Assembly: GCA_050330055.1 (NCBI GenBank) | Contig: JBHJOF010000308.1 | Location: 1 to 16,223, forward strand | DNA: 16,223 bases | Origin: JBHJOF01 sp050330055 | Lineage (GTDB): Bacteria; Pseudomonadota; Alphaproteobacteria; Kiloniellales; JAKSDN01 | Reading direction: 5' to 3' | In this document: positions 9,534-16,223 of the stretch, piece after piece | Numbering within the stretch: position 1 is the stretch's first letter | Layout: every line of letters begins with the position of its first letter | Translations under genes and position numbers: made by a program | The notes under the pieces: generated by a model | Database searches by the model: none | Told to the model about the DNA's origin: nothing | The model's input: the letters and a program-made list of their open reading frames with translations, nothing else

Positions 9534-10204
9534 TCGGCGTCGGTTGATCGCAGTCCGTAGAGCGTTACGGCTCCGGTTACGTCGCCCGCCTGCAACAGGC
9601 CGCTGCCCTCGTCGTATTGATAGCCCATCAGCGCGCCCGTCGGACCAGGATGATCAAGGCCAATAGCATGGCCGATCTCGTGCGCTGCGACGTGCCTGAT
9701 CTCATAGGTGTCGTTGCTCCCATCCGGTCGGCTTTCCCAGCGCATCAGCGGATTGAAGCAGATCGTCGCGCGCGTCAGCGTCGCCACAGTGGTTTCGGCG
9801 TGCGGCTCATGCCAGACGTTGGTGAAGGCGATGCCCGTCGGCTCGCCCTGGGCGCCGATCAGGATATCGGCCGCGTCCTCGTCGCTGACGTAGGTGAAGG
9901 TCAAGCCGGCAACCTCTTCCCACAGTCCGAAGGCGTCTTGAAACAGGTCTGAGGACTCGCCCGGCGCAACGCCTGCGGTCTTTAGAATGCCGGCCAGCGG
10001 CTCCAGGACGCGGCAGTTGATCGCGTCCGGGAAGACATGCCGGCGCTCGGCAAAGCTCCAGGTCAGAGCCGCGCCCTCTCCCAGTACCGGCTCGCCCCAT
10101 TTGACCGTGTGGCCGTCGAGGCGAAGCAATCGAAAGTCGGCGGCTTGGCTGGGCATGGCCAGCATCACCGCCAAGAGCGGGCCCGCAAGTCGGCGCCAAA
10201 CCAT
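9530..10204 (-). CDS. Secreted matrixin-like zinc metalloprotease
   Basis: 224-residue exported protease. Residues 1-21 form a signal peptide (RR near the N-terminus, then a Leu/Ala core, MPSQAA cleavage region). The catalytic motif HEIGHAIGLDH at 175-185 is a complete metzincin HExxHxxGxxH, with Glu176 as general base and three His zinc ligands, followed by a close Met-turn (ALM, 191-193). Cys64 and Cys149 may pair in the periplasm or outside. The architecture matches matrixin/M10-like bacterial proteins without a prodomain or RTX repeats, so Sec export rather than type I secretion is expected. The stop codon TAG is donated by the end of the adjacent palindromic repeat. An AGGGGGAG run sits very close to the ATG (2 bases), so the start is a little uncertain. 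Substrate unknown. Confidence 0.88.
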   Translation of the reverse strand: MVWRRLAGPLLAVMLAMPSQAADFRLLRLDGHTVKWGEPVLGEGAALTWSFAERRHVFPDAINCRVLEPLAGILKTAGVAPGESSDLFQDAFGLWEEVAGLTFTYVSDEDAADILIGAQGEPTGIAFTNVWHEPHAETTVATLTRATICFNPLMRWESRPDGSNDTYEIRHVAAHEIGHAIGLDHPGPTGALMGYQYDEGSGLLQAGDVTGAVTLYGLRSTDAD

Positions 10205-10447
10205 GGCTCCCCCTGGGCGTCACGCGGACGCCCGATTTCATCTCCACACGGTCTTGGCCAGGAACGCTTAAGACTTCCCCCGGCACCGGGCATTGTCGCG
10301 AAATCATGAACGACTGCAACGTCCGATTTCTGCAACGACTGCACGATCCTCGATATGTGGCGAAATCTCCACAATATGGCGGAAGGGTGGTCGATTCGAT
10401 GTTGCAGGCGGAAGGGGAACCATTCGAAGTGCGGTCCGTTTTTCTCG

Positions 10448-10479
10448 TCGAATGCTCAACAGGTCGAATGCTCAACAGG
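10448..10479 (+). repeat. Tandem duplication of a 16-base unit in the 5' leader
   Basis: Two exact head-to-tail copies of tcgaatgctcaacagg, ending 12 bases before the GAGGAGGA ribosome binding site of the PRC-barrel gene. It is a recent slippage-type duplication that could alter leader length or structure. Confidence 0.85.
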
Positions 10480-10491
10480 GAGCAATAGCGA

Positions 10492-10499
10492 GAGGAGGA
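10492..10499 (+). promoter_or_regulatory. Ribosome binding site of the PRC-barrel gene
   Basis: GAGGAGGA with its GGAGG core 7 bases before the ATG at 10506. It decides the start within a longer open frame. Confidence 0.75.
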
Positions 10500-10505
10500 A
10501 CGAGC

Positions 10506-11081
10506 ATGCACAAGGTAAAGCTACTGAGCACAGCGGCGGCCGCGGCGCTGCTGTTCGGCATAGCCGGTGCCACGGCCGCGACGAATGGTCCGCTGCCAGG
10601 CAATGTCCAGTTGGCGCAGACTTCGCAGTCGCCTGAACCGGGTGCCCAAACCGGTGGCGCGTCGGATACCGGTCCGCAGAGCGACGTGACCGAGCCTGAG
10701 CCCCAGGTCAGCCCGGACGTCAGCAGCGACAGCGAGCCCGGCACCGAAGGTTCCACCATGGGGCAGACCGGCGACACGACGCCGATGTCCGAGCAGGAGC
10801 TTGCCACGCGAGCCGACGAGATCATCGGCCAGCAGGTGGTGAACCAGCAGGGCGAGGAAATCGGCGAGATCAACGATCTGGTCGTCGATGAGAACAACCA
10901 GCCCTACGCCGTCATCGGCATCGGCGGCTTTCTCGGCATCGGCGAGCGCAACGTGGCCGTCCCGGTGTCGAACCTCGAGTTTGGCGCCGACCAGGTCGTC
11001 TACAACGGCTTCAGCACCGCCGAGGAGTTCGAGACTATGCCCGAGTACCAGGAGGGTACCTGGCGCAGCCTGCAGCAGTAG
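10506..11081 (+). CDS. Exported PRC-barrel domain protein
   Basis: 191-residue protein with a Sec-type signal peptide (residues 1-25, MHKVKLLSTAAAAALLFGIA then GATAAT). An acidic Pro/Ser/Gly/Thr-rich low-complexity linker follows (~30-95). The PRC-barrel domain lies at ~104-160 (IIGQQVVNQQGEEIGEINDL, NNQPYAVIGIGGFLGIGERN, VAVPVSNLEF). PRC barrels are small beta-barrels found in photosynthetic reaction-centre H subunits, RimM and many alphaproteobacterial envelope proteins, where the role is usually unknown. The start is set by GAGGAGGA ending 7 bases upstream of the ATG; the frame is open to 10293, but that extension would bury the signal peptide. It is transcribed divergently from the protease and has no operon partner downstream for over 350 bases. 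An envelope or stress role is possible but not shown. Confidence 0.85.
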   Translation: MHKVKLLSTAAAAALLFGIAGATAATNGPLPGNVQLAQTSQSPEPGAQTGGASDTGPQSDVTEPEPQVSPDVSSDSEPGTEGSTMGQTGDTTPMSEQELATRADEIIGQQVVNQQGEEIGEINDLVVDENNQPYAVIGIGGFLGIGERNVAVPVSNLEFGADQVVYNGFSTAEEFETMPEYQEGTWRSLQQ

Positions 11082-11438
11082 ATCGCGGCTGGCCCACCGA
11101 AGCCGCGAAGCGAGGGTAGCGGGGGCCAGGTAGCCTCCCGTTGCCCTCCGACCCTCGCGGCCCCGCGCCCCTTCTTCAAATGCGTCTTCGAAGACGGGGC
11201 GGAAGCCCCACCCCGATCCAGCAACGGCCGGTCGGCCTTCGCTCCCGAGATCGCATTACTCCATGTCGCGATTCCGGGGGCCGGTGTCGCTTCCGGTCTC
11301 GCCGCGGCCTTGGCCTTTCGCCAAGGTGCCGCCTGGACTTGGGGAAAATGCGAAGAAATCCGCGGAAACCGGGGCCCCACGCTCAAGGGGCCCCACCCTC
11401 ATGAGGGTGCCGCGGCGCGAGGGAGACGGGCAGTACAA
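11082..11438. other. Gene-free GC-rich stretch with short palindromes
   Basis: 357 bases with no credible gene. It holds a GCGAGGGT/ACCCTCGC pair (11110-11117 with 11151-11158) that could be part of the end of the PRC-barrel transcript, a GTCTTCGAAGAC palindrome near 11183, two GGGGCCCC words (11371 and 11387) and a perfect 16-base palindrome CACCCTCATGAGGGTG (11394-11409) just before the flavoprotein gene. The sequence differs in composition from the gene that follows, so a recombination boundary may lie near 11420-11440. Confidence 0.45.
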
Positions 11439-14000
11439 ATGGCTGAGTTTCCGCAAAAGGCGAAAGTCGTCATCGTTGGCCTAGGTGGGATCGTGGGCGC
11501 CTCGGTGGTCCACCACCTGATAGAGCGGGGCTGGGACGACATCGTTGGCATCGACAAATCGGCGATCCCGACGGACATCGGTTCGACCTCGCATGCATCC
11601 GATTTCTGTTACACGACCAGCCATGATTTCCTCTCGTGTTGGACCACTCTCTACTCCATCGACTTCTACGAAAGGATGGGGCACTACGCCAAGGTCGGCG
11701 GGCTCGAAATCGCGCGGGTCGGCGATGATGCCCGCATGGACGAGATCAAGCGCAAGGTCGCTTCCGGAAAGGCCTTCGGGACCCGCGCGCGGCTTGTGAC
11801 TCCGGCCGAGATCAAGGAAAAGTTTCCGCTGCTCGAGGAAGACATGGTGCAGGGGGGCCTGTGGGATCCCGATGCGGGACTTGTCGTGCCCCGCTCCCAG
11901 GTCGTCGCCGGCATACTGGTCGAGAACGCGGAAAAGACCGGCAAGCTGAAGGCCTTCGCCAACACGCCCGCCACCGGCCTGATCGTTGAGAAGGGGCGCA
12001 TCAAGGGTGTCGAAACCCCGCGCGGCAAGATCCTGGCCGACAGGGTTATCGTCTGCGCCGGGCTCTGGGGGCGTCTCGTCGCCGGCATGGCCGGTGAGGA
12101 CCTGCCAATCATGCCAGTCGATCATCCGCTGCTGTGGTTCGGCCCCTACGAGGAGTTTGCGGGAACCGGTAGGGACATTGGCTGGCCGCTGCTCCGCGAT
12201 CAGGGCAACTCCGCCTACATGCGTGACACGGGCGACCCCAAGACCACCGAGGGCGGCATGATCGAGTGGGGTTACTACGAGGAACAGCAGCCGCGTCTCT
12301 GCCACCCGCGGGACCTCCTGGACAAGACCGAAGCGCGCCTCTCTCCCTCGCAGCGTGACCTGGACATCGAGCAGGTGATGGAACCGCTCGAGCGCGCGAT
12401 GGAGTTGACGCCGATTCTTGCGGAACTGGGGTACGACGAAAAACGCTCCTTCAATGGCCTTCTCCAGGTGACGACGGATGGCGGTCCTTCCATCGGCGAA
12501 AGCCAGAAGGTCCGCGGTCTTTGGTATGCCGTTGCGATCTGGGTCAAGGACGGCCCCGGCATGGCCAAGCTGCTGGTTGACTGGATGACGGATGGACGCA
12601 CGGAGATCGATCATCACGCGATCGACTATGCGCGCTTCTATCCCTTCCAAACCAAGGAAGATTTCATCCATGCCCGCTGCACCGAAACCGCGATGAAAAT
12701 CTACAATCCGGCCGTCCATCCGCGAGAGCCGTTTGCGGGTGGCAGAGGTCTGCGCCGGAGTCCGTTCTACGAGCGTGAGAAGGAGCTTGGCGGCTATTTC
12801 ATGGAGCTCGGCGGGTGGGAACGCGCCCACGGCTATGCCAGCAACGAAGGCTTGCTGGAGAAGTATGCCGATCAGGTGCCGGTCCGCGAAAATGAATGGG
12901 ACAATCGCCATTTCTGGCGCGTCTCGAACGCCGAGCACCTTGAAATGAGCGCCAACGTCGGCATGGTCAATCTTTCTCACTTTGCCATCTATGACGTCAC
13001 CGGCCCGGACCACGTGAAGTTCATGGAATACCTCTGCGTCGCCAAGGTTGGTGGAGACAATCAGGTCGGCAAGGGCATCTATACCCACTTCCTCGACGAA
13101 AAAGGCATGGTCAAGGCCGATTTCACCGTGTTCCGCATGGAAGACCGTTTTCGCTTCGTCGATGGAGCGGATGCCGGAAACCGCGACTTCGTCTACATGA
13201 AGCGCATGGCGGAGGATTTGGGCTACGACGTCGAGATCACCGACGTGTCGACCGACTTCACCACCATCGGCCTTTGGGGGCCGAATGCCAGGGCCACACT
13301 CCAAAAAGCAGTGGAAGACCCGGAAAGCCTCACCCATGAGAACTTCCCCTTCGCGTCGATCAAGCAGATCAGCGTCGCGGGCAAGGATGTCGCGGCTTTC
13401 CGCATTTCCTATGTCGGCGAGCAGGGCTGGGAACTGCATATGAAATACGACGACGGCCTTGCCGTTTGGGATGCGCTGCGCGCGCTGGACGTCATGCCCT
13501 TCGGCGTCGAGACCTATGCCAACTCGCGCAGGATGGAAAAGAGCCTGCGTCTCCAGAATGCGGACCTCCTGACCGAGTACAATCTTCTGGAGGCCGATCT
13601 CGCGCGCCCCAAGGTCAAGGACGCTGATTTTGTTGGCAAGGCCGCCTATCTCGCGCAACGAGCCCGGGACCATCAGCCGGCCATGCTCTGCACCCTGGTG
13701 ATGACCGACAACAGGGATTCGAGAGGTGTGGCCCGCTATCCTGTCGGCATTCTGCCGATCATGGATCGTGAAACAGGCAAGACCCTGGTCGATTCCGAGG
13801 GTCGCCGCTCGTTCACCACGTCCATCGCCTACGGCCCGGCGATCGGCAAGAACATCGCTCTTGGCTATCTGCCGCACGAGCACGCCGTCAAAGGCAATAC
13901 GTTTCAGGTGGAGTATTTCGGCGAAACCTACCCGGTTCAGGTGGCAGGCGTTGGCTACGAACCGCTCTATGACCCGGAAAACCTGAAACCGCGGACATAA
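11439..14000 (+). CDS. DMGDH/sarcosine dehydrogenase-like FAD oxidoreductase with folate domain
   Basis: 853-residue flavoprotein of the dimethylglycine/sarcosine dehydrogenase family, which oxidises N-methyl groups and hands the carbon to tetrahydrofolate. The N-terminal dinucleotide fold shows GLGGIVG at 14-20. GSTSHASD places His52 where DMGDH and SARDH carry their covalently FAD-linked histidine (GTTWH in relatives). The DAO domain extends to about residue 400 (VIVCAGLWG; LWYAVAIWVKDGPGMAK), then come an FAO_M-like linker, a GCV_T domain (~460-740, with EWDNRHFWRVSNAEHLEMSA, FTTIGLWGPNAR, ISYVGEQGWELHM) and a GCV_T_C barrel to the end (IALGYLPHEHAVKGN). GGGAGA 12 bases upstream of the ATG at 11439 and the immediate Rossmann strand support this start; an open frame back to 11310 is not protein-like. 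G+C is clearly lower than in soxA (53% in a 60-base sample), suggesting separate origin. The exact substrate is not determinable. Confidence 0.92.
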   Translation: MAEFPQKAKVVIVGLGGIVGASVVHHLIERGWDDIVGIDKSAIPTDIGSTSHASDFCYTTSHDFLSCWTTLYSIDFYERMGHYAKVGGLEIARVGDDARMDEIKRKVASGKAFGTRARLVTPAEIKEKFPLLEEDMVQGGLWDPDAGLVVPRSQVVAGILVENAEKTGKLKAFANTPATGLIVEKGRIKGVETPRGKILADRVIVCAGLWGRLVAGMAGEDLPIMPVDHPLLWFGPYEEFAGTGRDIGWPLLRDQGNSAYMRDTGDPKTTEGGMIEWGYYEEQQPRLCHPRDLLDKTEARLSPSQRDLDIEQVMEPLERAMELTPILAELGYDEKRSFNGLLQVTTDGGPSIGESQKVRGLWYAVAIWVKDGPGMAKLLVDWMTDGRTEIDHHAIDYARFYPFQTKEDFIHARCTETAMKIYNPAVHPREPFAGGRGLRRSPFYEREKELGGYFMELGGWERAHGYASNEGLLEKYADQVPVRENEWDNRHFWRVSNAEHLEMSANVGMVNLSHFAIYDVTGPDHVKFMEYLCVAKVGGDNQVGKGIYTHFLDEKGMVKADFTVFRMEDRFRFVDGADAGNRDFVYMKRMAEDLGYDVEITDVSTDFTTIGLWGPNARATLQKAVEDPESLTHENFPFASIKQISVAGKDVAAFRISYVGEQGWELHMKYDDGLAVWDALRALDVMPFGVETYANSRRMEKSLRLQNADLLTEYNLLEADLARPKVKDADFVGKAAYLAQRARDHQPAMLCTLVMTDNRDSRGVARYPVGILPIMDRETGKTLVDSEGRRSFTTSIAYGPAIGKNIALGYLPHEHAVKGNTFQVEYFGETYPVQVAGVGYEPLYDPENLKPRT

Positions 14001-14007
14001 GGCGACG

Positions 14008-14125
14008 GTCATTACCGAGTTTGCCGAAGTGGGCGAGGCCTGCGAGGTGCGCGTGCTCGAGCGGCCCGGCCCGCATCATCGCCGACAGCCGCTACGAGCC
14101 GGAGAGCAAGGCGCTCAGGTACTAG
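14008..14125 (+). pseudogene. Frameshifted C-terminal remnant of a second DMGDH/GCV_T-family gene
   Basis: Immediately after the flavoprotein stop, frame 1 reads VITEFAEVGEACEVRVLER. One base later in phase (frame 2) it continues ARIIADSRYEPESKALRY and a TAG at 14123-14125. Joined, this matches the end of GCV_T_C-type proteins and aligns with the neighbour's own tail (FQVEYFGETYPVQVAGVGYEPLYDPENLKPR): ACEVRVLERPARIIADSRYEPESKALR. A single extra base in the CGGCCCGGCCCGC run near 14070-14077 explains the shift. It is high-GC like the resident genes, unlike the intact flavoprotein before it. It has no start or other domains and is too short to function. The similarity is by eye; a sequencing error could explain the frameshift but not the missing body. 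Confidence 0.7.
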
Positions 14126-14254
14126 AGCCGCCTACCAAAGTAAACGAATGCGATGCTTTAATCGCTGTAAAATTATGCAACTAGTATAAAATTCAAGAAC
14201 TCACGCGAGCATGTAGGATTTGTATACTGAATAATTGTAGAAACCGCAATGCGA
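14126..14254. other. AT-rich junction without a gene
   Basis: 129 bases where composition changes abruptly from GC-rich to AT-rich. It contains small hairpins: GCGAT-GCTTTA-ATCGC (about 14151-14166) and, read on the minus strand just after the HIT gene, TGCGA-TTTAG-TCGCA. The latter has no U-run, so it is at best a weak terminator. No tRNA or attachment-site duplication is visible. Confidence 0.4.
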
Positions 14255-14812
14255 CTAAATCGCAAGTTTTTGAATCTTGCGGGTGATGGTTTGGAACTGT
14301 TGCACTTCATCGCTGCGGGAATACTTGTATGCTGATTGCCGAAGGCTTTCAACTTGCGCGATGCTATACTGTTCAACATGCCATTTATCTAAATGCTCTG
14401 ACGGTGGGAAGTGAAGCGACTCTCCATACTTTTGAAATTTCGCGGTCTCACTCCTGCCATACACATGGATGTGCATATGCTGAATTTCCGGATGGCGTAG
14501 TAACCAGTTTCCGTTCTCCTGATAATTAAACCAATTGACTTCAAGTATATCTCTCAGGAGTCTGGATGCAAATATTGTAAGCCAACTCACTTCCATTAGT
14601 TCACTTGCATTTAACCCGGAACGATCACGCACATGTCGAATTGGACAAACTATTAAATGGCCCCCATCAGCGGGGCTGACATGTTGCTTTGAAGGTATAG
14701 CGATAAATGCCAGGAGCGAGCGATAAAGTACACTCTCAGATTCATTACAACAAATCTCACATTCGATTGGCTTCACTTGGATTTTATCCCTCCCATCAAT
14801 CACTAAATTCAC
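14255..14812 (-). CDS. HIT-domain (histidine triad) protein
   Basis: 185-residue protein with the histidine triad HMHIHVYG at 112-119 (H112, H114, H116), preceded by the usual beta-strand GGHLIVCPIRHV (50-61) and an N-terminal CEIC (C18, C21) like the zinc-site cysteines of many HIT proteins. HIT enzymes are nucleotidyl hydrolases or transferases acting on dinucleoside polyphosphates, AMP-lysine or similar; cytoplasmic. The C-terminal ~65 residues (YGESLHFPPSEHLDKWHVEQ and on) extend beyond a minimal HIT domain and are charged. The start is uncertain: GTG at 14812 gives the longest frame, while GTG at 14776 has GGGAGG upstream but at long spacing. It lies 18 bases after the 2TM-PLD gene on the same strand, so an operon is likely. 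It is AT-rich relative to the left part of the window, suggesting transfer. Substrate unknown. Confidence 0.8.
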   Translation of the reverse strand: MNLVIDGRDKIQVKPIECEICCNESESVLYRSLLAFIAIPSKQHVSPADGGHLIVCPIRHVRDRSGLNASELMEVSWLTIFASRLLRDILEVNWFNYQENGNWLLRHPEIQHMHIHVYGRSETAKFQKYGESLHFPPSEHLDKWHVEQYSIAQVESLRQSAYKYSRSDEVQQFQTITRKIQKLAI

Positions 14813-14830
14813 ATACTGTCCAGCATAGTC

Positions 14831-15604
14831 TTATAGTTCTGCGATTACGACATCATCTATACGGGTAGCCATTTCATCCCACAGCATCCCGAAGTGTGCC
14901 GCAATTTTCTGACCAAATACAATGTCTGTCGTGGATGTCACCATATACGGGGACTTTGCGCCCGTACTGGTCAGCAAATAAGGACTCCATACAACACCGT
15001 CGTCTGAGATGATTGCTCCGATCGAAAGAGCTACATCTGTAATTGCAAGCTTAAGATGTTTTTGTTTGTCCTCGGGAAGACCACCGCACTTGAGATGCCA
15101 TAGCGTATTCAGAGTGCTTAGGGCCGATGTTTTCGGTCCGGAACCTGGAGGATACAGTTCGGATGGCCGGAACTTCATCGCGAAAGATCGCGGATCATTC
15201 ATGAGAATTCGAACATCGACCTCTCGCATAGCAGCCGCCCTAATTCCCTCGATCATTGCCTCTGTCCCGAAGTATGGCAAACTTATGCCCAACGCCCAAA
15301 AGCGGTGTTTGGACTTTTGCACCAAGTCCAAGTAGTTGACCTCCAATCGGGTCGCCCCTACCCCCCTTGGCCCGCCGGCTTGCAAGCCACTCTTAAGTTT
15401 TTGGCCGTTTGCTTTCTCTCTCCCGAGAAAGACACCTAGACTCCCAAGTATTATGGAAGAGAGAAGTATAAGTGAGAACCACGACCATTTTCCGAATGTA
15501 AATTGAGGGAGAATTTGCCACCCTCCAAGCTGCTCGACGACGAGAAATAGGAATCCCGCGATCGAGGCAAAGAAGGCACAAAATCTCACAATTGTATTAT
15601 TCAT
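14831..15604 (-). CDS. Two-TM membrane protein with a phospholipase D-like (HxKx4D) domain
   Basis: 257-residue protein. Two N-terminal membrane segments (~5-25 and ~41-61) form a hairpin, followed by a basic linker and a soluble domain. The soluble domain has a PLD-like beginning (FWALGISLPYFGTEAMIEGI, VDVRILMNDPRS) and one complete HxKx4D motif at 183-190 (HLKLAITD), then IISDDGVVWSPYLLTS. With only one HKD motif it would need to dimerise to form an active site, as known for single-motif PLD nucleases. PLD-fold enzymes cleave phosphodiesters in nucleic acids or lipids; which applies here cannot be told. The ATG overlaps the upstream gene's TGA (ATGA, 15601-15604), so the two are translationally coupled; the HIT gene follows after 18 bases. 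The organisation (membrane anchor plus nuclease-like domain in a short AT-rich operon) resembles effectors of defence systems, but this is inference. Confidence 0.75.
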   Translation of the reverse strand: MNNTIVRFCAFFASIAGFLFLVVEQLGGWQILPQFTFGKWSWFSLILLSSIILGSLGVFLGREKANGQKLKSGLQAGGPRGVGATRLEVNYLDLVQKSKHRFWALGISLPYFGTEAMIEGIRAAAMREVDVRILMNDPRSFAMKFRPSELYPPGSGPKTSALSTLNTLWHLKCGGLPEDKQKHLKLAITDVALSIGAIISDDGVVWSPYLLTSTGAKSPYMVTSTTDIVFGQKIAAHFGMLWDEMATRIDDVVIAEL

Positions 15605-16109
15605 AGTTTCACTGTCACCAATGTAGTAACATCAATTACTTGATTCGCGTCAAGGAGCATAATGGTTTTATCGGATGTTTCCAACCCACGATACGCCACT
15701 CGGAACTGGTCTGGGTAATTAGACAAAAATTGATCACCACTGCAAGCTCGCAGACATATCTCATTATCCTCACAGTTGACAAACTCTCCGTCGAGCGCCC
15801 ACCTTAGTCCCAGCCCATGAGGGCACACCAACAGCTTTGCCAACGTAGATGTATAGAAATCTCTGCCGTTATTTTTGAAAACTTCAGAAATAGACAATCC
15901 TGGGCGGATAAGTTTAGTCGGTGCTTCCGTGTCACTTCCAAGAATAAGTCTATATTTTCCTGTTACCGTACAGCCTAGATGTAGAAAATTGGCACCGACT
16001 CCTTGATGGGTCTCATTGTGAAGAACTTCCAGCGTTGAGCCTATCAGGCTTTCGGCAATGTCTAATCGTGATGATTTTGATATTGTTTCTGCATATTGAA
16101 ACTCACTAA
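15601..16109 (-). pseudogene. Unrecognised gene, 5' part cut off by an insertion sequence
   Basis: The frame is open from the TGA at 15601-15603 back to about 16110, about 169 codons, where it meets the left end of an insertion sequence; in the IS the frame closes at 16174-16176. The only ATG in frame is at 15897 (MSISEVFKNNGRDF, 98 residues), but the 70 upstream codons have no stop and read like protein (SEFQYAETISKSSRLDIAES, LHNETHQGVGANFLHLGCTV), so the true start was probably upstream and is lost. I recognise no domain. The C-terminal half has several Cys (CPHG, NCEDNEICLRACSGD) and a Phe/Tyr-rich FLSNYPDQFRVAYRG. It overlaps the 2TM-PLD gene by ATGA, so it was the first visible member of that operon. 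A shorter product from 15897 remains possible. Confidence 0.6.
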
Positions 16110-16223
16110 GAGGCTGTCTTGAAACTCGGCTTTGGGGTGGATGGCCGGGTTCAAATGTGATTCCAAACGGTTGTCAAAGCCTGTTTGGAGGGCCTCATGT
16201 GGACGCCGACCACCCGGCGGCAA
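16110..16223 (+). mobile_element. Left end of an IS5-family-like insertion sequence (runs off the window)
   Basis: From GAGGCTGTCTTGAAACTC at about 16110 the sequence becomes GC-richer and leads, after an 87-base leader with GGAGGG before the start codon, into a reading frame beginning MWTPTTRRQ, typical of IS5-family transposases. The exact left terminus (16109-16111) and target duplication cannot be set without the right end. Confidence 0.65.
16197..16223 (+). CDS. IS5-family transposase, first nine codons only
   Basis: ATG at 16197 preceded by GGAGGG, followed by codons for WTPTTRRQ up to the window edge. An MWTP(A/T)TRRQ start is familiar from IS5-family transposases of alphaproteobacteria. 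The catalytic DDE residues would lie beyond the window, so this rests on nine residues plus the IS-like leader. Confidence 0.6.

Larger units (their letters stand above)
10205..10505. promoter_or_regulatory. Divergent promoter region with small repeats
   Basis: 301 bases between the divergent protease and PRC-barrel genes. It contains an inverted repeat TGTGG-N8-CCACA (10356-10373), two direct copies of AACGACTGCA (10309 and 10334, spaced 25 bases), and TGTCGCGAAATC / TGTGGCGAAATC as near copies about 62 bases apart. These could be regulator sites, but none matches an operator I can name. The open frame that crosses the region into the PRC-barrel gene is not credible coding sequence. Confidence 0.35.

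Noticed and set aside
11310..11438. N-terminal extension of the flavoprotein from the ATG at 11310
   Set aside because: The 43 extra codons are low-complexity and precede the Rossmann fold that normally begins within the first ten residues; they also read through palindromic intergenic sequence.
11481..14012. An 843-codon open frame antisense to the flavoprotein gene
   Set aside because: It covers the DMGDH-like gene codon for codon on the opposite strand. The plus-strand protein has clear domains while the antisense translation has none; long antisense frames are expected where third positions are GC-rich.
14126..14254. tRNA or attachment site at the AT-rich boundary
   Set aside because: No cloverleaf could be folded by eye and no direct repeat matching the other end of the block is visible within the window.

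Overview
The window reads as chromosome of a high-GC alphaproteobacterium. A 60-base sample I counted inside soxA is about 67% G+C. The gene content (heterotetrameric sarcosine oxidase, a non-pyrrolysine MttB-family methyltransferase, a DMGDH-type flavoprotein, a matrixin-like secreted protease, a PRC-barrel protein) and the palindromic intergenic repeats fit that class. No rRNA, tRNA or CRISPR array was found, so genus cannot be fixed from this window.

Layout. 1-2662: the 3' two thirds of soxA and all of soxG, translationally overlapped. 2708-3823 (minus): a fusion of a peroxiredoxin-like domain without the usual cysteine and a prolyl-4-hydroxylase-type 2-oxoglutarate/Fe(II) oxygenase. 4264-4650: a small secreted protein. 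4658-4945: two intergenic repeat elements, a MITE-like inverted repeat and a three-hairpin element. 4974-6527 (minus): an MttB-family corrinoid methyltransferase. 6611-6743: another inverted-repeat element. 6927-9386: an orphan hybrid histidine kinase. 9427-9533: an 'agagcatgatc' palindromic repeat that supplies the stop codon of the next gene. 9530-10204 (minus): a secreted matrixin-like metalloprotease, divergent from a PRC-barrel exported protein (10506-11081). 11439-14000: an 853-residue DMGDH/sarcosine-dehydrogenase-like flavoprotein of visibly lower G+C. It is followed directly by a frameshifted, high-GC C-terminal remnant of a second gene of the same family (14008-14125). From about 14126 the composition drops to roughly 42% G+C and a three-gene minus-strand unit begins: an unrecognised gene, a two-TM protein with a PLD-type HxKx4D motif, and a HIT-domain protein. 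The first gene of this unit is interrupted near 16110 by the left end of an IS5-family-like insertion sequence whose transposase start (16197) runs off the window.

How the genes may work together. The MttB-family enzyme, the DMGDH-like flavoprotein and sarcosine oxidase are the three enzyme types that could demethylate glycine betaine (or another quaternary amine) stepwise to dimethylglycine, sarcosine and glycine, passing C1 units to a corrinoid or to tetrahydrofolate. They are not one operon, and no corrinoid protein is in the window, so this is inference. The AT-rich block at the right end looks like horizontally acquired accessory DNA. Its HIT plus 2TM-PLD pairing is the best candidate here for an undescribed system.
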